From Phytopythium helicoides (lineage: Eukaryota > Oomycota > Peronosporomycetes > Pythiales > Pythiaceae): a stretch of DNA of 64,000 nucleotides. The stretch is taken from assembly GCA_024867545.1 (NCBI GenBank), contig JANFNE010000002.1:310001-374000 (forward strand). The letters are read 5' to 3'. Below are positions 32,929 to 44,286 of this stretch, piece by piece. The first letter of the stretch is position 1. The number at the start of each line of letters is the position of its first letter. The notes under the pieces were generated by a model. The model saw only the letters and a program-made list of their open reading frames with translations. It made no database searches and had not been told where the DNA came from. Made by a program: the position numbers and the translations under genes.

Positions 32929-34227
32929 ATGAATGGCGTGCTGCCGAGCCTCACATGGGGCACATGGGACGACGCCGACTTCGCGCGCTGGAGCGTCCCC
33001 GGCGCGTCCTCACGCGGTGAGACTTCGCTGGCTGCTGCTCAACATGAAGAGGACGGTGCAGCTCGAAGCTCCGCCTCGCAGAGCGCCAAGAGCCGTCGTA
33101 AGCTGCAGAAGAAGGGGCTGCGCGCGCCGCGCGACTCGCGCCAGTGGTTCCAGGAGCTGCAGGAGCGCGTGGACGCCTCGGCGTTCGGCGGAGACGCGTG
33201 CGCGTACAGCTGCAACCCGCTGAGCTGCTCGCATTCGGTGAATGAAGTGGAGGCGGCGGCGGTGATCCCGTGGGACGAGCTGCCCGAAGGAATCCACCCG
33301 CGAGATGGCAAGCTGCCACCACTGCGCGCGCGCAACAAGCGGCTCCAGGTCGAGAACCTCGCCGTGTTCCTCCAGCGAATGCTGAGGTGCGGTGTTCTGC
33401 TACGTGTATTTGTTGGAGGTAGCTGAGTGACTGAGGTTTTGCTTGCTTGCTGTGCTGCAGACCTGGAGACGTCGTCGTCGAGTTTTGTGCAGGTTCCGGA
33501 TATGTCGCGCTGCCACTCGCGTGCATGTTCCCAGACTGCAAGTTCGTGCTGCTCGACATGAAGGCGCCGTCTCTTGCGATTGCAGAGGAACGTGTCGCGG
33601 CCGCCAAGCTGACCAATGTTGAGATCTTCTGCGGCTACATTGACGAGTACGACCGCCCGTTCGACGTCGGTATCGCGCTCCATGCGTGCGGCGAGGTAAG
33701 CGATCTCAAGTTTAGTGGTCTGTTGGTGTTGTGGATATGCAGCTCACTCGCGCTTCTGCGTCCAGGCGACCGACATGTCGATCGAACAGTGCCTCAAGGC
33801 ACGCGCTGCATACGTAATGGCGCCATGCTGTGTGGGCAAGATCAAACTCAGTGCGCTCGAATATCCGCGGTCCAAGGCGCTGTCTGACTCGCTCACACGC
33901 GCCGAGTTCGAGGTGCTGGCTCGAGCTGCCGACTTTGGCCACTCAAGTACCGATGCGCTCTCCCACTCGGACGTCAACCGTCGGCGCCGACGATGCAAGA
34001 CGCTCCTTGAGCACGACCGCAACAGCCGAGCGGCCGAGGCGGGATACTGTACTTTCATGTTCGTAATGCACCCAAGCTCGGTCACACCAAAGAATGATGT
34101 GATCGTGGGCATTCCTCGGCGAAATGCGAGTTGTAAACTGGATGATGGTGAGATCCTGTGGAACGAGAGCTGCCCGTCAATACGCCTGACGCCTGAGGAA
34201 GCTGGAATTGCAATATTCGGTCAGTAG
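32929..34227 (+). CDS. GSTCD-like SAM-dependent methyltransferase
   Basis: Three exons: 32929-33386, 33461-33695 and 33766-34227, with introns of 74 and 70 nt and both junctions in frame, giving 384 aa. The N-terminal 150 residues are specific to this protein and include a basic stretch (SRRKLQKKGLRAPRDSR). The methyltransferase part starts with motif I VVVEFCAGSGYVALPLA and continues with the acidic ribose-binding strand FVLLDMKAPSL, then LHACGEATD and VMAPCCVGKI. The combination HACGxATD..PCCxGK is what I know from GSTCD and related proteins. The substrate (possibly RNA) is unknown. No GST-like domain is visible here. Confidence 0.82.
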
Positions 34228-34300
34228 CTGTTGGATTGTAGAGCGGTGATAGAGAGAGCACCACGGATGCGAAAAATAGAGTTGGATGACTTAGATTCGT

Positions 34301-36059
34301 TCAGGTGTGTTGTCGAATTCGTGCTAGCAGTTTCCATGCGTCATCTTGAGTAGTTTCCCGTACTGTCATGAGTGTCATTGCTGTCTCGCTGCTACTTTTC
34401 CGGTCGATACGAAAGCTCATAATCCCTTCGAGTGTCATGAGTGCGAACTGCATGCGCGCTGCCCACCGATGCGCAATACTTGGTGATTGTTGCATCGCAC
34501 GAGTAAACTCAGCACAAGGTACGCCCATGAGTTTGCCAACGAACGCTGGATCAACATTCACTTCGTGCACTTGTGAACAGTCTTCTACGAGCACACGAAG
34601 CTGGTACTCCCCTGTCTGGAACTGGAACCTTGCAACCGACTTCACGAATGCTCTAACCTCTACAAGTCGCTGATCGTTCCCTGGTCTCAATGCTGCGAGG
34701 TGGGGATATCCTTGGCTTGCAGTAAAGTACTGGAAAGGTTGAGACGGATCAACAACTCGGGGAATTTGCCGACGACGAGGAGGAGGAGGAATAAGCGGCG
34801 GGGTTTCATCAATAGTGATGGCATGACCGCTCGGAGCTTGCTGCTTACCTACTGAAGCTGGTACCGCTGATGTGCGTTGGCGTTTTCTCGAGCTGAATTC
34901 TACAGCAGCGCTTGCTGACGGCGGTAACTGCTGCTGTTGTTGTTGCTTCTGCTGCTGTGTATCTGTCGGTGGCACTTTCGGTGTGTTGGGGCTGTAGAAC
35001 AAGTGCTCCACCATCGGATCTGTGGTGTCGCTGCCAAATTCTTCATCGGAGGAGATAACATCGACAAACACTGGAGGCGGCTTTTCTTGTGGGCGTTTGG
35101 CTGATTGTGTTTGAGGTCGGTTAGTTGCTTGATTTGAGCGGTTGCTGGCTGCACGAGGAGGCTGTCCGAGCACATTCTGCTGCTGCGCAGGAGGCGTCTG
35201 AATGGTGGGAGCCGATGCAGCAGACGTCCTTGGTGGTCCTGTTTCAACTACTCTAGCGCTGACTCCCGTTGTTGCAGTAATACTGCTGCTGCTTGCTCTG
35301 TTCTCGATGACGGTGGTTTTGTTCATTGCCATCGTGGAGCCAAACTGCGCCGTCGTGATGGCAGCGGCATACGCACCCGTGGCTCGGATCTCGCCAACAT
35401 CCTGGCTGAGCGACATCAGAGCATCTTTCTGGTGCTGCGCGGCCATCTCCGCCGACGTTCCAAGCAGCTGGCAGTTGTTTGGCGTCAAGAGCAGCAGTCC
35501 ATGCCGAATGTCAACATTCTGCACTGCAACCTGCGCCGCCAGCACCTCCATCTTTCAGCGCTCTCCGCGTCCACCTCGTCTCGAAGCAAGCCAATGCCAC
35601 TCACCTTCGCGCCTCGCGGGGTCTGCACCGAGAACTGCGGCAGCCAGACGAACTCGAAGCCGAAGACGAGCTGGTGGCCGTCCGTGAGGCAGAGCTTGAG
35701 CGTGCGCGTGGGTCCCTTCCCGTCCTCCGTTCGGCTCTCGAAGTTGGCGCCAATGTTCACCACGTCCACGACCTGCCACCACCGCAGTCAACACGAAAAT
35801 CCGCCACCAGCGTAGCCATCACACGCCCGCGCACCTGCAAAATGCACGTGCCCTGCACCGTGACGCCGTGCAACGAGCCCACGTCGCTGGGCAGCGCCGG
35901 CCGGCAGCTCGCGCGCAGGTCGTCGGCGAGCAGCCGGCCGAGCAGAAAGGCCGGGAACGCGTCGGCCGGGGGAGCGGGCGACAGCGAGCGGAACGCGGCG
36001 AGCTGGCGCTCGGCCCAGGCCGCGTCGATGGCGGCGTACGGCAGCGCCGTCGGGCGCAT
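34301..36059 (-). CDS. RMI1: RMI1, RecQ-mediated genome instability protein 1
   Basis: Three exons: 36059-35835, 35772-35605 and 35551-34301 (introns 62 and 53 nt, all phase 0), giving 547 aa. RMI1 is the OB-fold subunit of the BLM/Sgs1-topoisomerase III complex that dissolves double Holliday junctions. The N terminus is helical, and the OB fold spans exons 1-3: TVQGTCILQVVDVVNIG, LKLCLTDGHQLVFGFEF, then GAKMEVLAAQVAVQNVDIRHG and LLLTPNNCQLLG. These correspond to the conserved RMI1_N strands. A Gln/Pro/Ser-rich linker (about 200-340) follows. The C-terminal about 130 residues (LVEVRAFVKSVARFQFQ..YQLRVLVEDCSQ) look like a second OB fold, as in metazoan RMI1. The three reading frames join only with these splice sites. 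Confidence 0.85.
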
Positions 36060-36143
36060 CGGCGGCGCGGATACTGGAGCTCAGTATGGCGGGAAAGGCA
36101 ACGTTTGGTGTTGGCGCCTGGGGCGTGGCGAGATTATTATTGA

Positions 36144-36212
36144 CCAATGAGAGGAGGGTTGAGAGGTGTTTTTAGCCAATTGATGGAAGGGAAAGACATG
36201 GTTTTGACCAAT
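36144..36212 (-). promoter_or_regulatory. three CCAAT boxes at 32-bp spacing upstream of RMI1
   Basis: CCAAT at 36144-36148, 36176-36180 and 36208-36212, each exactly 32 bp from the next, starting 85 bp upstream of the RMI1 ATG. The third lies in ACATGGTTTTGACCAAT, identical to a 17-mer in the LysM promoter. Boxes in the same orientation on nearly the same helical face suggest cooperative factor binding. Confidence 0.5.
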
Positions 36213-36313
36213 CGGAGAGGGGAAAGCGAGGAGCTGGTGGTTGAAGTGGACATTTTGGACATGAAGTCTAGTACAGTGGCTGGGCTTGATGATGCCCAAG
36301 AACTGGCCGGGGG

Positions 36314-37306
36314 CTAGACGATGTGCTTGCCCGAATTGGCGTCCACGGCGTCGGGAGTGCGCGGCTCGGTGCTGTAGGTCGTCACTGGTCGAGCGAACGG
36401 GATGGCCTCGGAGCTGGCAGCTCCTGGGACCAAATGGCTGGAGAACTGTTGTCAATTGCAACAACAGCTTCATGAGCGCCACGATCCACCATCACATGGC
36501 AGGAACAGGGACTGTGGACTTACATCTGGGTGCTGGCGGAGTGCCAGAACCTGTGGGAGCTCCACGAGGTGCAGCTTGGCGAAGCGGACGACCACGAGTC
36601 CGCTCCCGACGCTGAGCAGGTAGAGCACCCAGACGCGCAGCTTCGCGGTGTGCGAGCACCGCACGAGCAGCACGAGGCTCGCGGCGTAGGCCGCGACGAA
36701 CAGCAGGAACGCCAGTGATCCCCTCGAGACGTAGTAGCGTCGGATCTCGGCCGACGAGAGCGCCACGGGGAAGGAGCCCGTGTACTTGGCGATCTTGCGG
36801 TGGTAGTAGCCCATGATCTTGAGCTTGTACGTGTCCTCAGCGAGCTCAATCTACCCATCATCCGTCGTCAGCATTGGCAATCCACGAGCGAGCGATCTCC
36901 CCCCACACACTCAACGCCACCTCGTGCCAGTACTCCCAGCGCCTCTTCCTGCCTTCCGGCCACAGCAGCAAGAACCGGTGCTGCGATCCACACGCTCTCA
37001 GCCCCGCATCAAACCTCCCGCTCCGCTCCGCTCCAACCGCAAAGGCAAACGCACCAGAACGACGAAGAGCTCCACAGCCGAGACAGCCAAGGCGACGACC
37101 GCCGCGGGGGACGTGACGGACCAGTCGCGCAGGTAGAAAACCGCGCAGGCGGGCGCCGCGAACACGAGCAGCACGCGCGCGAGTCCCAGCGCGAGGTACC
37201 AGCGCTCCTGCCGCGCCAGCGCCGCGTTGCTCAGGTGCGGCGCGAAGCTGCGCACGATCGCGCGCTTGTGGGCGCAGCGGCGCTCGGCAGGCCCCGCGCG
37301 CAGCAT
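36314..37306 (-). CDS. small four-TM membrane protein, unknown
   Basis: Modelled from three exons: 37306-37055, 36850-36524 and 36445-36314 (introns 204 and 78 nt, phase 0; donor GTAAGT at the second), giving 236 aa. Four hydrophobic segments: WYLALGLARVLLVFAAPACA, SPAAVVALAVSAVELFVVL, GSLAFLLFVAAYAASLVLLV and VWVLYLLSVGSGLVVV. Between TM2 and TM3 lies a conserved-looking loop (EDTYKLKIMGYYHRKIAKYTG). The tail is hydrophilic (RPVTTYSTEPRTPDA). No family recognised. The first intron is longer than others here, so exon 1 is the least certain part. Confidence 0.6.
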
Positions 37307-37630
37307 TTGCCGAGGAGGAAGGTTGGCGCTTTCTCTTCCGGCGTGAGCGCTACTTGTCTATATGGCAGGCGGCCTGAGGGGCGCGGCTGGCCGGTTGAAG
37401 TGATGGCGGTGTGCATGACGGGGGGGGAGTAATTCGAGTGCAAGGTGGCGCTAAAGGCGGCGGATTAGAGGCGGGGAGGCGGCGGGGATACCAAATTCAA
37501 GGTAGCTGGGAATTTCATAAGCGCGTCAAAATAATCGGTGGCGGGGGCTAAAAAAGCGCTGGCGATAAGTAATAGACACAGCGGCCGCGAGACTGGAGGT
37601 GGATGCGGGGTGCGGAGTGGAGCGCCGAGG
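37307..37630. other. intergenic
   Basis: 324 bp, very GC-rich, between the ATG of the four-TM gene and the stop of the CaMK gene. It includes a G8 run at about 37420. No gene seen. Confidence 0.5.
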
Positions 37631-38328
37631 CTACTGGAGCTGCACGTCCACAGCGTCGGGAGATGCACTCTCCTCTTCGATCGCCTCGGGGTTGCTGCCC
37701 GTCTTGTCGCCGTCGGCGGACGACGACGACTTGGCCTTGCTGAACGTCTTCTGCAGGGAGACCGTGGCGCGCACCGTGTTGACGGCAGCCTTGAGCTTGC
37801 GGCGCGCGTTGAAGCGGCGGAGCTCCTCCAAGGCGCTCGTAAGCTGCACGGTCGCGACCTGCGTGCCCGTGACCCAGCGGTGCGCGAGCAGCTGGTCAAC
37901 AGTGGCTCTGGAAAGCGGCAATATGTCAGTGAGCGTGCAGGATTCCAACATGTCAGCAGTAAACAAACTCACCGCTGGGCAGGGTCGACCACGAGCATCT
38001 GCGAGATGAGGTCCTTGGCGTCATCAGACACGTGGTCCCAGTACGGCGAGTCGAACTGGAATTTGCCCTTCTTGATCTTCTTGAAGAGCGCGTTGTGGTT
38101 GTCGTCGTGGAACGGCGGGTAGCCGCACAGCAGGATGTACGTGATGACGCCGACGCTCCAGATGTCGACCGACTTGCCGTACGCCTTGCCCTCGAGGATC
38201 TCGGGGGCTACATATCCTGGCGTGCCGCACGCCGTCACGAGGCCGTCGCCGTCAAATTCGATCTTCTTGGCAAAGCCAAAGTCAGCAAGCTTGATGGACG
38301 CGTCGTCGTCCTTGCTCGTGAGCAGCAG

Positions 38329-38360
<32 letters not shown>

Positions 38361-39002
38361 TGGCGTCGTGACAGTATTTGATGGCCTCGAGCAGCAGCTT
38401 GACCAGGTCGCGCGCCTCGCGCTCGCTGTAGTACGACTACATGTCCAAGGAAAGTCAGTCTAAGAAAGCCTCCGTGAGCTGTGAGCCCACTACAAGCCGC
38501 ACCTTCTCGACGATGCGGTCGAAGAGCTCTCCGCCGGCCATGAACTCTGTGACGAGGTAGTAGTACTTTTCCTCGGCGAAGAAGTCGTGCAGGATCATGA
38601 TGTTGGGGTGGTTCATCTGCTTGAGGATGGCGACCTCGGTCGTGAGCGCCTCAATGTCCTCGGCCTGCAGCCCGTCGCGCTTGATGCACTTGATGGCGTA
38701 GCGCTGGCCCGTGGGCTTGTGCACCGAGTCGCGCACGACCGAGAAGGTGCCCGAGCCGATGACCTTGCCCAGCGTGTACTGCTCCTCGAAGCTCGTGGGG
38801 TTAGGGGCGCTCGGGTCGCTGCTGCTGGCGGCCGCGGGCTTGTGGTGCTCGACGCCGTTGGCCGTCACCACCGGCTCGGCGCCCACGACATCCTGTTCCT
38901 GCTCGAAGAAAAAGCCGCCACGAGGTCAGTTTTTCGCCCTTTTGGCTCGGAAAAGCGCGAGCAGCGAGCGCGACGCACGGGCTTGGAGCTGACGCAGCCC
39001 AT
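37631..39002 (-). CDS. calcium/calmodulin-dependent protein kinase (CaMK1-like)
   Basis: Four exons: 39002-38979, 38898-38503, 38436-37973 and 37907-37631 (introns 80, 66 and 65 nt), giving 386 aa. Exon 1 is only 24 nt and encodes MGCVSSKP, a classical N-myristoylation plus palmitoylation signal, so plasma-membrane targeting is likely. Complete kinase domain: IGSGTFSVV loop, YAIK lysine, HRDLKPEN, LADFGFAKK, TPGYVAPEIL and SVDIWSVGVITYILLCG. After the kinase, RRFNARRKLKAAVNTVRATV matches the autoinhibitory/calmodulin-binding helix of CaMKs. No EF hands, so this is not a CDPK. Without the 24-nt exon no ATG would be in frame near the kinase start, which supports the model. Confidence 0.87.
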
Positions 39003-39397
39003 GGCGACGATAGGCAGGCGGGGGAGGCTTGCGGGCGGCTGGTGCGAGCGCGGTCGAGTCGAGGAATGGCCAAAGCGGCACGAAGTCGCGACGGGCCTGC
39101 TGGTAATGCGGCGCTATGATACAACAGAGCGGACGTATCACCTCGAAATAGCCAGCCGACGGGCCATAGTGAAAGCAAGAGATGGCGGCGGCGCAAACTC
39201 AGAAGGGGTAGGTGAGTTACCCTTTTTTAGAGGGGAAGGAGTCCTTGTTAGGGGTGGAGTGGTCCTTATTGAGTCTGACAAGGTCCGAAGGGAGGGAGGA
39301 TGATTTGAAACGGGATGCGTTCTGGGCGGTCGACGGGCTGCGAGTGAAGCCATCGTGGCAGCCCAGGGTGGTGGCTGCGGGGTGAAGATGGATGCTT
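39003..39397. other. intergenic
   Basis: 395 bp between the CaMK ATG and the shugoshin stop, both on the minus strand. It would hold the CaMK promoter and the shugoshin 3' UTR. No gene seen. Confidence 0.5.
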
Positions 39398-40942
39398 TCA
39401 AGTCGTGAAAGTGAACTTGTCGCCCTGGAGAGCCGACATTGTGACGTCAGACCAACGGATCGCCCAATGTCGCAGCATAGGGAGCGAGGTGTACCTGGCG
39501 GAGCTTGGTGTTCAATTTGGGCTCCTCGTACGAGATGCGCTTGAGCCGGCGGGTCACACGGCGAGGACGAGCTCCTGGCGTTGGTGGCGAGTAGATCGTC
39601 ACAAGGTAGCTTGTGGTGGTTCCGGCATGGGCTGGAACACTGGATGGTCCACGGTTGCTTGGTTTGCGAGGTGCTGCCTTTCGAGGGAACTTCCCCAAGC
39701 CGTAGTAGTCGCCCTTCGAATTGTAGATGCGTGAGCGCCCAGCAAGATGGAGTCAATCGACGAGCATCAGCGCGACGCACCTGTCGTATCTTCATTTTGA
39801 GGTCGGGCTCCACGTAGGAGATATCTGGCTTTCGCTCTCGCAAACGCAGTCGCAAATCTTCATTCTGCGAGAAAAAAAGAATCGACAGGCGCGTCAGGAT
39901 GGAATGTTGATGAGCAGCGCACAAATCGGACGTTCCTTCGGCTCGTGTGCACGATTTCCGCTGTTCGAAACATCATGTTCCTAGACAAAGCCAACGATCA
40001 GCAGGCAAATGGTCGTTGGCATTTCTCATGCTTTCAATGCGACTCACCTCCGCGATTGCAGCGACTTCTCCAACGCCAATCTCATTCGAGAAACTGACAT
40101 CTTCGTTGGTGTTGATATGGCCTGGTCGTCCTGACTCGTGGCCATCTCCATTTGTCGATCCATACAACAACGATATATCAGTGCGAGCACGCCCATACGG
40201 CTTTTCATCGGAGCGGTTTGTACCTTGCATAGAGTCGGTTTGCCTGCATGACTTGACAATCGGTGACAGGATTCGCGATTTTGCCCGCGCCTGCAAATTC
40301 ACGAGCGTAAAATGCCCGTCCTCCACATCATCAAGAAAACATCAACGTTACTTACGTCTCTCCTGGGCGAGCGTGGAGGCTCTGGCTCGTTGCAATACCA
40401 ATTGTGCTGATCCGCCCCGTCATCATCGATTGTGCACTGGATTCCACGCTCGCATACTAGCGAAAAACAACACGACAAGCCCCATTCACCTCCAGACCCT
40501 CTATCGCATACACCACACAGCACACACAAACCTGCTTTCCTTCCGTACTGCTCGCTCGCCCATTGAGATACTTCCACCAACATGCATTAGCTCCAGAAAG
40601 TACTGACTCCATGTCAAAGACAGATTGCGCACACTGCCGTGCAAAGTTGTCCGTCTTCACGCTCCGCACTGCAAACCCAACACAGCCCAAGTCAGCCACC
40701 ACCAATGAGACTGTGAATACCCACCACTACCACCTCGCGTGAGCTCCATCTTGGTAGCGTTCTGCGAGACAGGCGACATGAGTGTCAAGCCCACCAACTA
40801 GAACTCATCGGGTATTCGATACACCCACCAACGCCTTGGCGAGCTCGCGGTTCCTGTCGGTCAGCTCAGCCGCGTGAGCACGCAGTTCGTGCAGCTCCTG
40901 GACGGCGCCGTAGGCCTGGCCGACGCTCTTGACGCGGGCCAT
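39398..40942 (-). CDS. SGO: shugoshin-like protein with two SGO C-terminal boxes
   Basis: Eight modelled exons: 40942-40829, 40761-40734, 40668-40532, 40448-40356, 40290-40048, 39864-39781, 39713-39495 and 39424-39398; all junctions are GT-AG and in frame, 314 aa. Shugoshin protects centromeric cohesin and recruits PP2A. The N terminus is a short coiled coil (VQELHELRAHAAELTDRN then NATKMELTR), as in shugoshins. The C-terminal basic box occurs twice: SYVEPDLKMKIRQGD (exons 6/7) and SYEEPKLNTKLRQGD (exons 7/8), the latter directly before the end. In other shugoshins this box (YxEPxLxxKLRxGD) is single and binds phospho-H2A. An alternative 9-nt microexon at 39980-39972 (Glu-His-Asp) would also keep the frame. 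The exact exon 4 acceptor is uncertain. Confidence 0.75.
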
Positions 40943-41308
40943 TATGCGCAGATCGGAAAGTGACGTCCGTCCCTTCTCGACGACTTCAATGATTCATTAA
41001 CAGCCAATCAAATGCGATAATCAAATTATTCCAGCGAATCATAGCTCGTCACTCTGTTGTAGCCATATGTGCTGCTTCAACATGGGTTCAAATACGTCAA
41101 ACACAGTAAACTAGCGCGAAAGCAATTCAATTCGGTGGAGCAGAATGGAGAGCCCACGAGGGGTCAATAGACACTGAAGCGTGAAGCTGGATTGTGATTG
41201 TTGAAACTGCAAGTAGGTGCTGGCAGAGAAGCTTCCGCACAACCTAATTCCAAATGCTGCTCAACTCCTCAACTGCGGAAGACTGCAAGATCACTTTGCT
41301 CGACCTGG
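40943..41308. other. intergenic
   Basis: 366 bp, with a CCAAT at about 41004 upstream of the shugoshin gene. No gene seen. Confidence 0.5.
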
Positions 41309-42223
41309 TTAAGGAAGTGCTCCGGCGTCTTTGATAAGCCTCTCCGACAACCTCCACACTGCGTTGGCGAGCTCCGTGTCTTTGGCTTGATCTGACATCT
41401 CGTGCGGTTTATTGACTCGGATGTACATCCCGCTTGACCAGCCTCGCGCACTCCAGTCGGTCTCGTGGCACAACTGAGCCATTACAGCTCCAGAGGCTTC
41501 GCTTGTGCTTACAGGGATGCAACGTTCCTTGCAGATGGCGAGTATTTTTGCGATGTCGAAGCTTGTCGAGTCGCGGTTGCGTAGCAATTTGGTGTCTGGT
41601 GTAAACCCTGGAGTGTATGCGATGGCTTCAATCTGACCAGGATTTCGACGAAGCAGCTCGTTCATGAAGAGCAAGTTCAGCAGCTTGCTGGTCGAGTATG
41701 CTTCATGGCCATCGAATTTCTCGTAGCCGCGTGCCAGTTGCTCAAGATCTGACACGTTAGGTGGTGGCACAGGTGTCTTCTCAGCTGGATCGTGGGTCTC
41801 GCTGGAAATCACAACGACGCGTTTGGTGGTCGCAAGCAGCGATGTGACGAGCTGGAAGTGCCCGAGGTGATTGGCCGCGAAGGTGGTTTCGAGCCCATTA
41901 GCCGTGAGCGACTTGGTAATCTGCTCCGTGCCAGCGTTGCAAAGGATCGTCAGGTCGACGAGAGCTGGAGAACGAGATTTGATGGACTCGGAAAAACCCT
42001 GGACGCTCGCTACGCTCGATAGATCCAGTAGCGCCGTCTCAACAATGCTGCCTTTGCACTTACAAGCCTCGCGCACTCGCTCCGCTGCAGCCTCCACGCG
42101 CTCAAGGCTTCTACCCGTCATGATGACGTGAGCATCCTCGTGGAGAGCGAGGTCGAGGCTTGCCTTGAACCCGAGACCCGAGTTGGCACCTGTAACGATA
42201 AAGACGCGCATGGTGCTGGCCAT
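41309..42223 (-). CDS. short-chain dehydrogenase (SDR), most diverged intact copy
   Basis: 304 aa from ATG 42223, single exon. Classical SDR signs: TGANSGLG cofactor motif, CNAG, AANHLGH, SSETHDP catalytic serine region and the YSTSK active-site Tyr/Lys pair. The SKLLNLLFMNELLRR helix after it resembles protochlorophyllide-reductase and retinol-dehydrogenase-like SDRs, so NADP(H)-dependent reduction of a carbonyl or double bond is likely; the substrate is unknown. It differs from the other copies throughout (for example CKCKGSIVE and DTKLLRNRDS), so it probably represents an older paralogue. It lacks the CCAACCAACC leader shared by the younger copies. Confidence 0.88.
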   Translation of the reverse strand: MASTMRVFIVTGANSGLGFKASLDLALHEDAHVIMTGRSLERVEAAAERVREACKCKGSIVETALLDLSSVASVQGFSESIKSRSPALVDLTILCNAGTEQITKSLTANGLETTFAANHLGHFQLVTSLLATTKRVVVISSETHDPAEKTPVPPPNVSDLEQLARGYEKFDGHEAYSTSKLLNLLFMNELLRRNPGQIEAIAYTPGFTPDTKLLRNRDSTSFDIAKILAICKERCIPVSTSEASGAVMAQLCHETDWSARGWSSGMYIRVNKPHEMSDQAKDTELANAVWRLSERLIKDAGALP

Positions 42224-42751
42224 GCGGATATTGCAGGTGGCTTGAGCGGTCGATGGCGTGTTGGAGAATGAACAGCTTTATCAAGTTCGGAGTGCTGCAT
42301 TGGAGCCGCCTGGATTCATCGTCGTATGGCGCAACCAGAGGACCGAGGTGAAGTTCCATTTTGATTCTAATCGAAAGTCGCCAAGCACATGGAACTGTAT
42401 AGGGTGGTCGCTTACCAGTACATGTTTGTGGGTTTAGCCACGGATCATACCAGCAGCTTTAACAGATCGTCTGCTGCAGGGAGTCTCACCATAGATGGAA
42501 GACATTTGTTTTGCTCCCATGCCAGTTTACCAGAGCCATGCGTGGCGTGAACACAACAGCCTCGAGCCCGACGACAGACAACAAGCTCAGCAGCTTGATG
42601 CCACGGTAGCTTAACCTACTTTGGCGAGCAAACAAACTTCGTGTTAAGCATGCACACCGACCTGAACTTCTCCTAGGGCTCCAATCGCCTCTGAGTGATG
42701 TAGCCAGACATGTCAAGTACGAAAATCCTGATCTACAGAGCCCCAAATCGT
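42224..42751. other. intergenic with SDR debris
   Basis: Only the decayed SDR stub at 42468-42650 was recognised. The rest carries no gene. Confidence 0.55.
42468..42650 (-). repeat. direct repeat copy A: decayed SDR stub
   Basis: About 180 bp found again at 45881-46063 in the same orientation with few differences. On the minus strand it reads GIKLLSLLSVVGLEAVVFTP, a remnant of SKLLNLLFMNELLRRNPTGLEVIGYTP with an internal deletion. It is followed by a common ATGGAAGACATTTG element. Confidence 0.8.
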
Positions 42752-43660
42752 TCATGAACGAGCGCCGACATCTTGAAGAAGCTTCTCCGACAACTCCCAC
42801 AGATCCTTCGCCAGCTTCGCGTCCTGAGATTGCGCCGACGTACGGAAAGGTTCATTCACGCGAATGTACATGCCGCTCTCCCATCCACGAGAGCTCCAGT
42901 CAGGCTCCGCACAGATCGACGCCATGAACCCTCCCGAGTACTCGGTGGTGCTGAACGGGATGCCTGTCTCCTCGCAATGAGCCTTGATTGCCTCGAAGTC
43001 GAGCTTTTGGTTTTGATGGCGTCCCAGTCCCGTGTCAGGTGTATATCCCGGCGAGTAAGCGATGGCCTCGACCCCGGTCGGGTTGCGACGCAGCAGTTCG
43101 TTCATGAAGAGCAGGTTGAGCAGCTTGCTGGATGCGTACGTCTCTCCCCAATTGAATGGCTCTTGTCCGCGCGCAAGCAACTCCAGATTCAGGTCTTTGG
43201 GTGGTGCGAAGGGAGTTGGCTCATCGGGGTCGTGCGTCTCGGACGACATCATGACGACACGCTTGGTGATGTCGAGCAGTGACGTGACGAGCTGGTGGTG
43301 ACCCAAATGGTTGACAGCAAACGTCATCTCGAATCCGTCGGGCGACAGCGTCTTGGTCGTGGGCTGGACGCCAGCGTTGCATAGAATCGTGAGACCCGAG
43401 AGCGGCGGTGATCGCGACTTGACGGACTTGCAGAACTTGCCCACACTCTCCGAGCTCGACATGTCGACCAGCGCGGCCTCGACGATACTGCCAACACCCG
43501 CTGTCATGTCACGCACTCGCTTGGCAGCTTCTTCGAGACGCTCGGGACTGCGTGCAGCCATGATGACGTGTGCGTCTGGGAGTTTGGCGAGGTCGGAACT
43601 GGCCTTGAATCCGAGTCCGGCGTTGGCACCGGTGACGATGAAGACTCGCTTGGTGGCCAT
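42752..43660 (-). CDS. short-chain dehydrogenase (SDR), IR2 left copy
   Basis: 302 aa from ATG 43660. TGANAGLG (10-17), CNAG (94-97), NHLG (117-120), serine at 139-140 and Y175-xxx-K179 (YASSK) are all intact. It is almost identical to the copy at 47118-48026 in the other arm; visible changes are MYIRVNEPFRT against MYIRLNEPFHT and a few silent bases near the stop. Its upstream region carries an Inr/FPR-like block and the CAAGTCCAACCAACC leader. The function is a soluble NAD(P)-dependent oxidoreductase; substrate unknown. Confidence 0.9.
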   Translation of the reverse strand: MATKRVFIVTGANAGLGFKASSDLAKLPDAHVIMAARSPERLEEAAKRVRDMTAGVGSIVEAALVDMSSSESVGKFCKSVKSRSPPLSGLTILCNAGVQPTTKTLSPDGFEMTFAVNHLGHHQLVTSLLDITKRVVMMSSETHDPDEPTPFAPPKDLNLELLARGQEPFNWGETYASSKLLNLLFMNELLRRNPTGVEAIAYSPGYTPDTGLGRHQNQKLDFEAIKAHCEETGIPFSTTEYSGGFMASICAEPDWSSRGWESGMYIRVNEPFRTSAQSQDAKLAKDLWELSEKLLQDVGARS

Positions 43661-44286
43661 GGGTGTCGGTGGTGAGCTGGTTGGTTGGTTGGACTTGAGT
43701 GGTGGAGCACAAATCGGGGAGTGAGAGCATTGGTGTCAGTTGCCTGGCCCTCGCTCAACCTCGATGAGCACAAGTGAGCAGTGGTCACGTTGAAGCGCGT
43801 GAGCCGTTGGGAGTCATCACGATTATGTATCGTGTTTTGGGCGAATGGAAGGTCAGGAATCGTCCAAAGTTCGCTTTTTGCCCAATGGAAATCGTCTCGT
43901 TGGCGCATCAACACGATTATTTTAGTCGCATCACTCCTTTTCACCCAATCACATCTCGCTTGTACGGCTGACATTGGTGCCGAGGCCGTGAGTGTGTATC
44001 CACAAGCGCCAAGCACAACAGCTTCCCGATGCCAGGGCGAGGGCACGGATGGCGATCCGAGTCTTAAAGCGGAAGTAACTTTTTAAGCGATATGTGGAGC
44101 GGTAGGTTGGCGTTGATTTATGTCAGCCAGTAGAAGAGTACGCGATGACAGAGCCGAGCATTTGAATGTGAACGATGGTCCAGAAATTAAATCCTACTGC
44201 ACTATCATCGAGCTTCGTTATGACAGAGGACTGCAGAAGGAGGTTGGGAGGTTGGAATCCGAGACTCGTGCGTTCACTCGTCCACA
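43661..44286. other. intergenic inside IR2 left arm
   Basis: 626 bp between two SDR genes, holding the promoter of the 43660 SDR. It is mirrored at 46491-47117. No further gene. Confidence 0.55.
43684..43727 (-). promoter_or_regulatory. SDR core promoter and leader (IR2 left)
   Basis: On the minus strand CTCTCACTCCCCGATTTG (Inr/FPR-like) is followed about 20 nt later by CAAGTCCAACCAACCAACC, 25 nt before the ATG. The mirror lies at 47051-47094 before the twin gene. Confidence 0.5.
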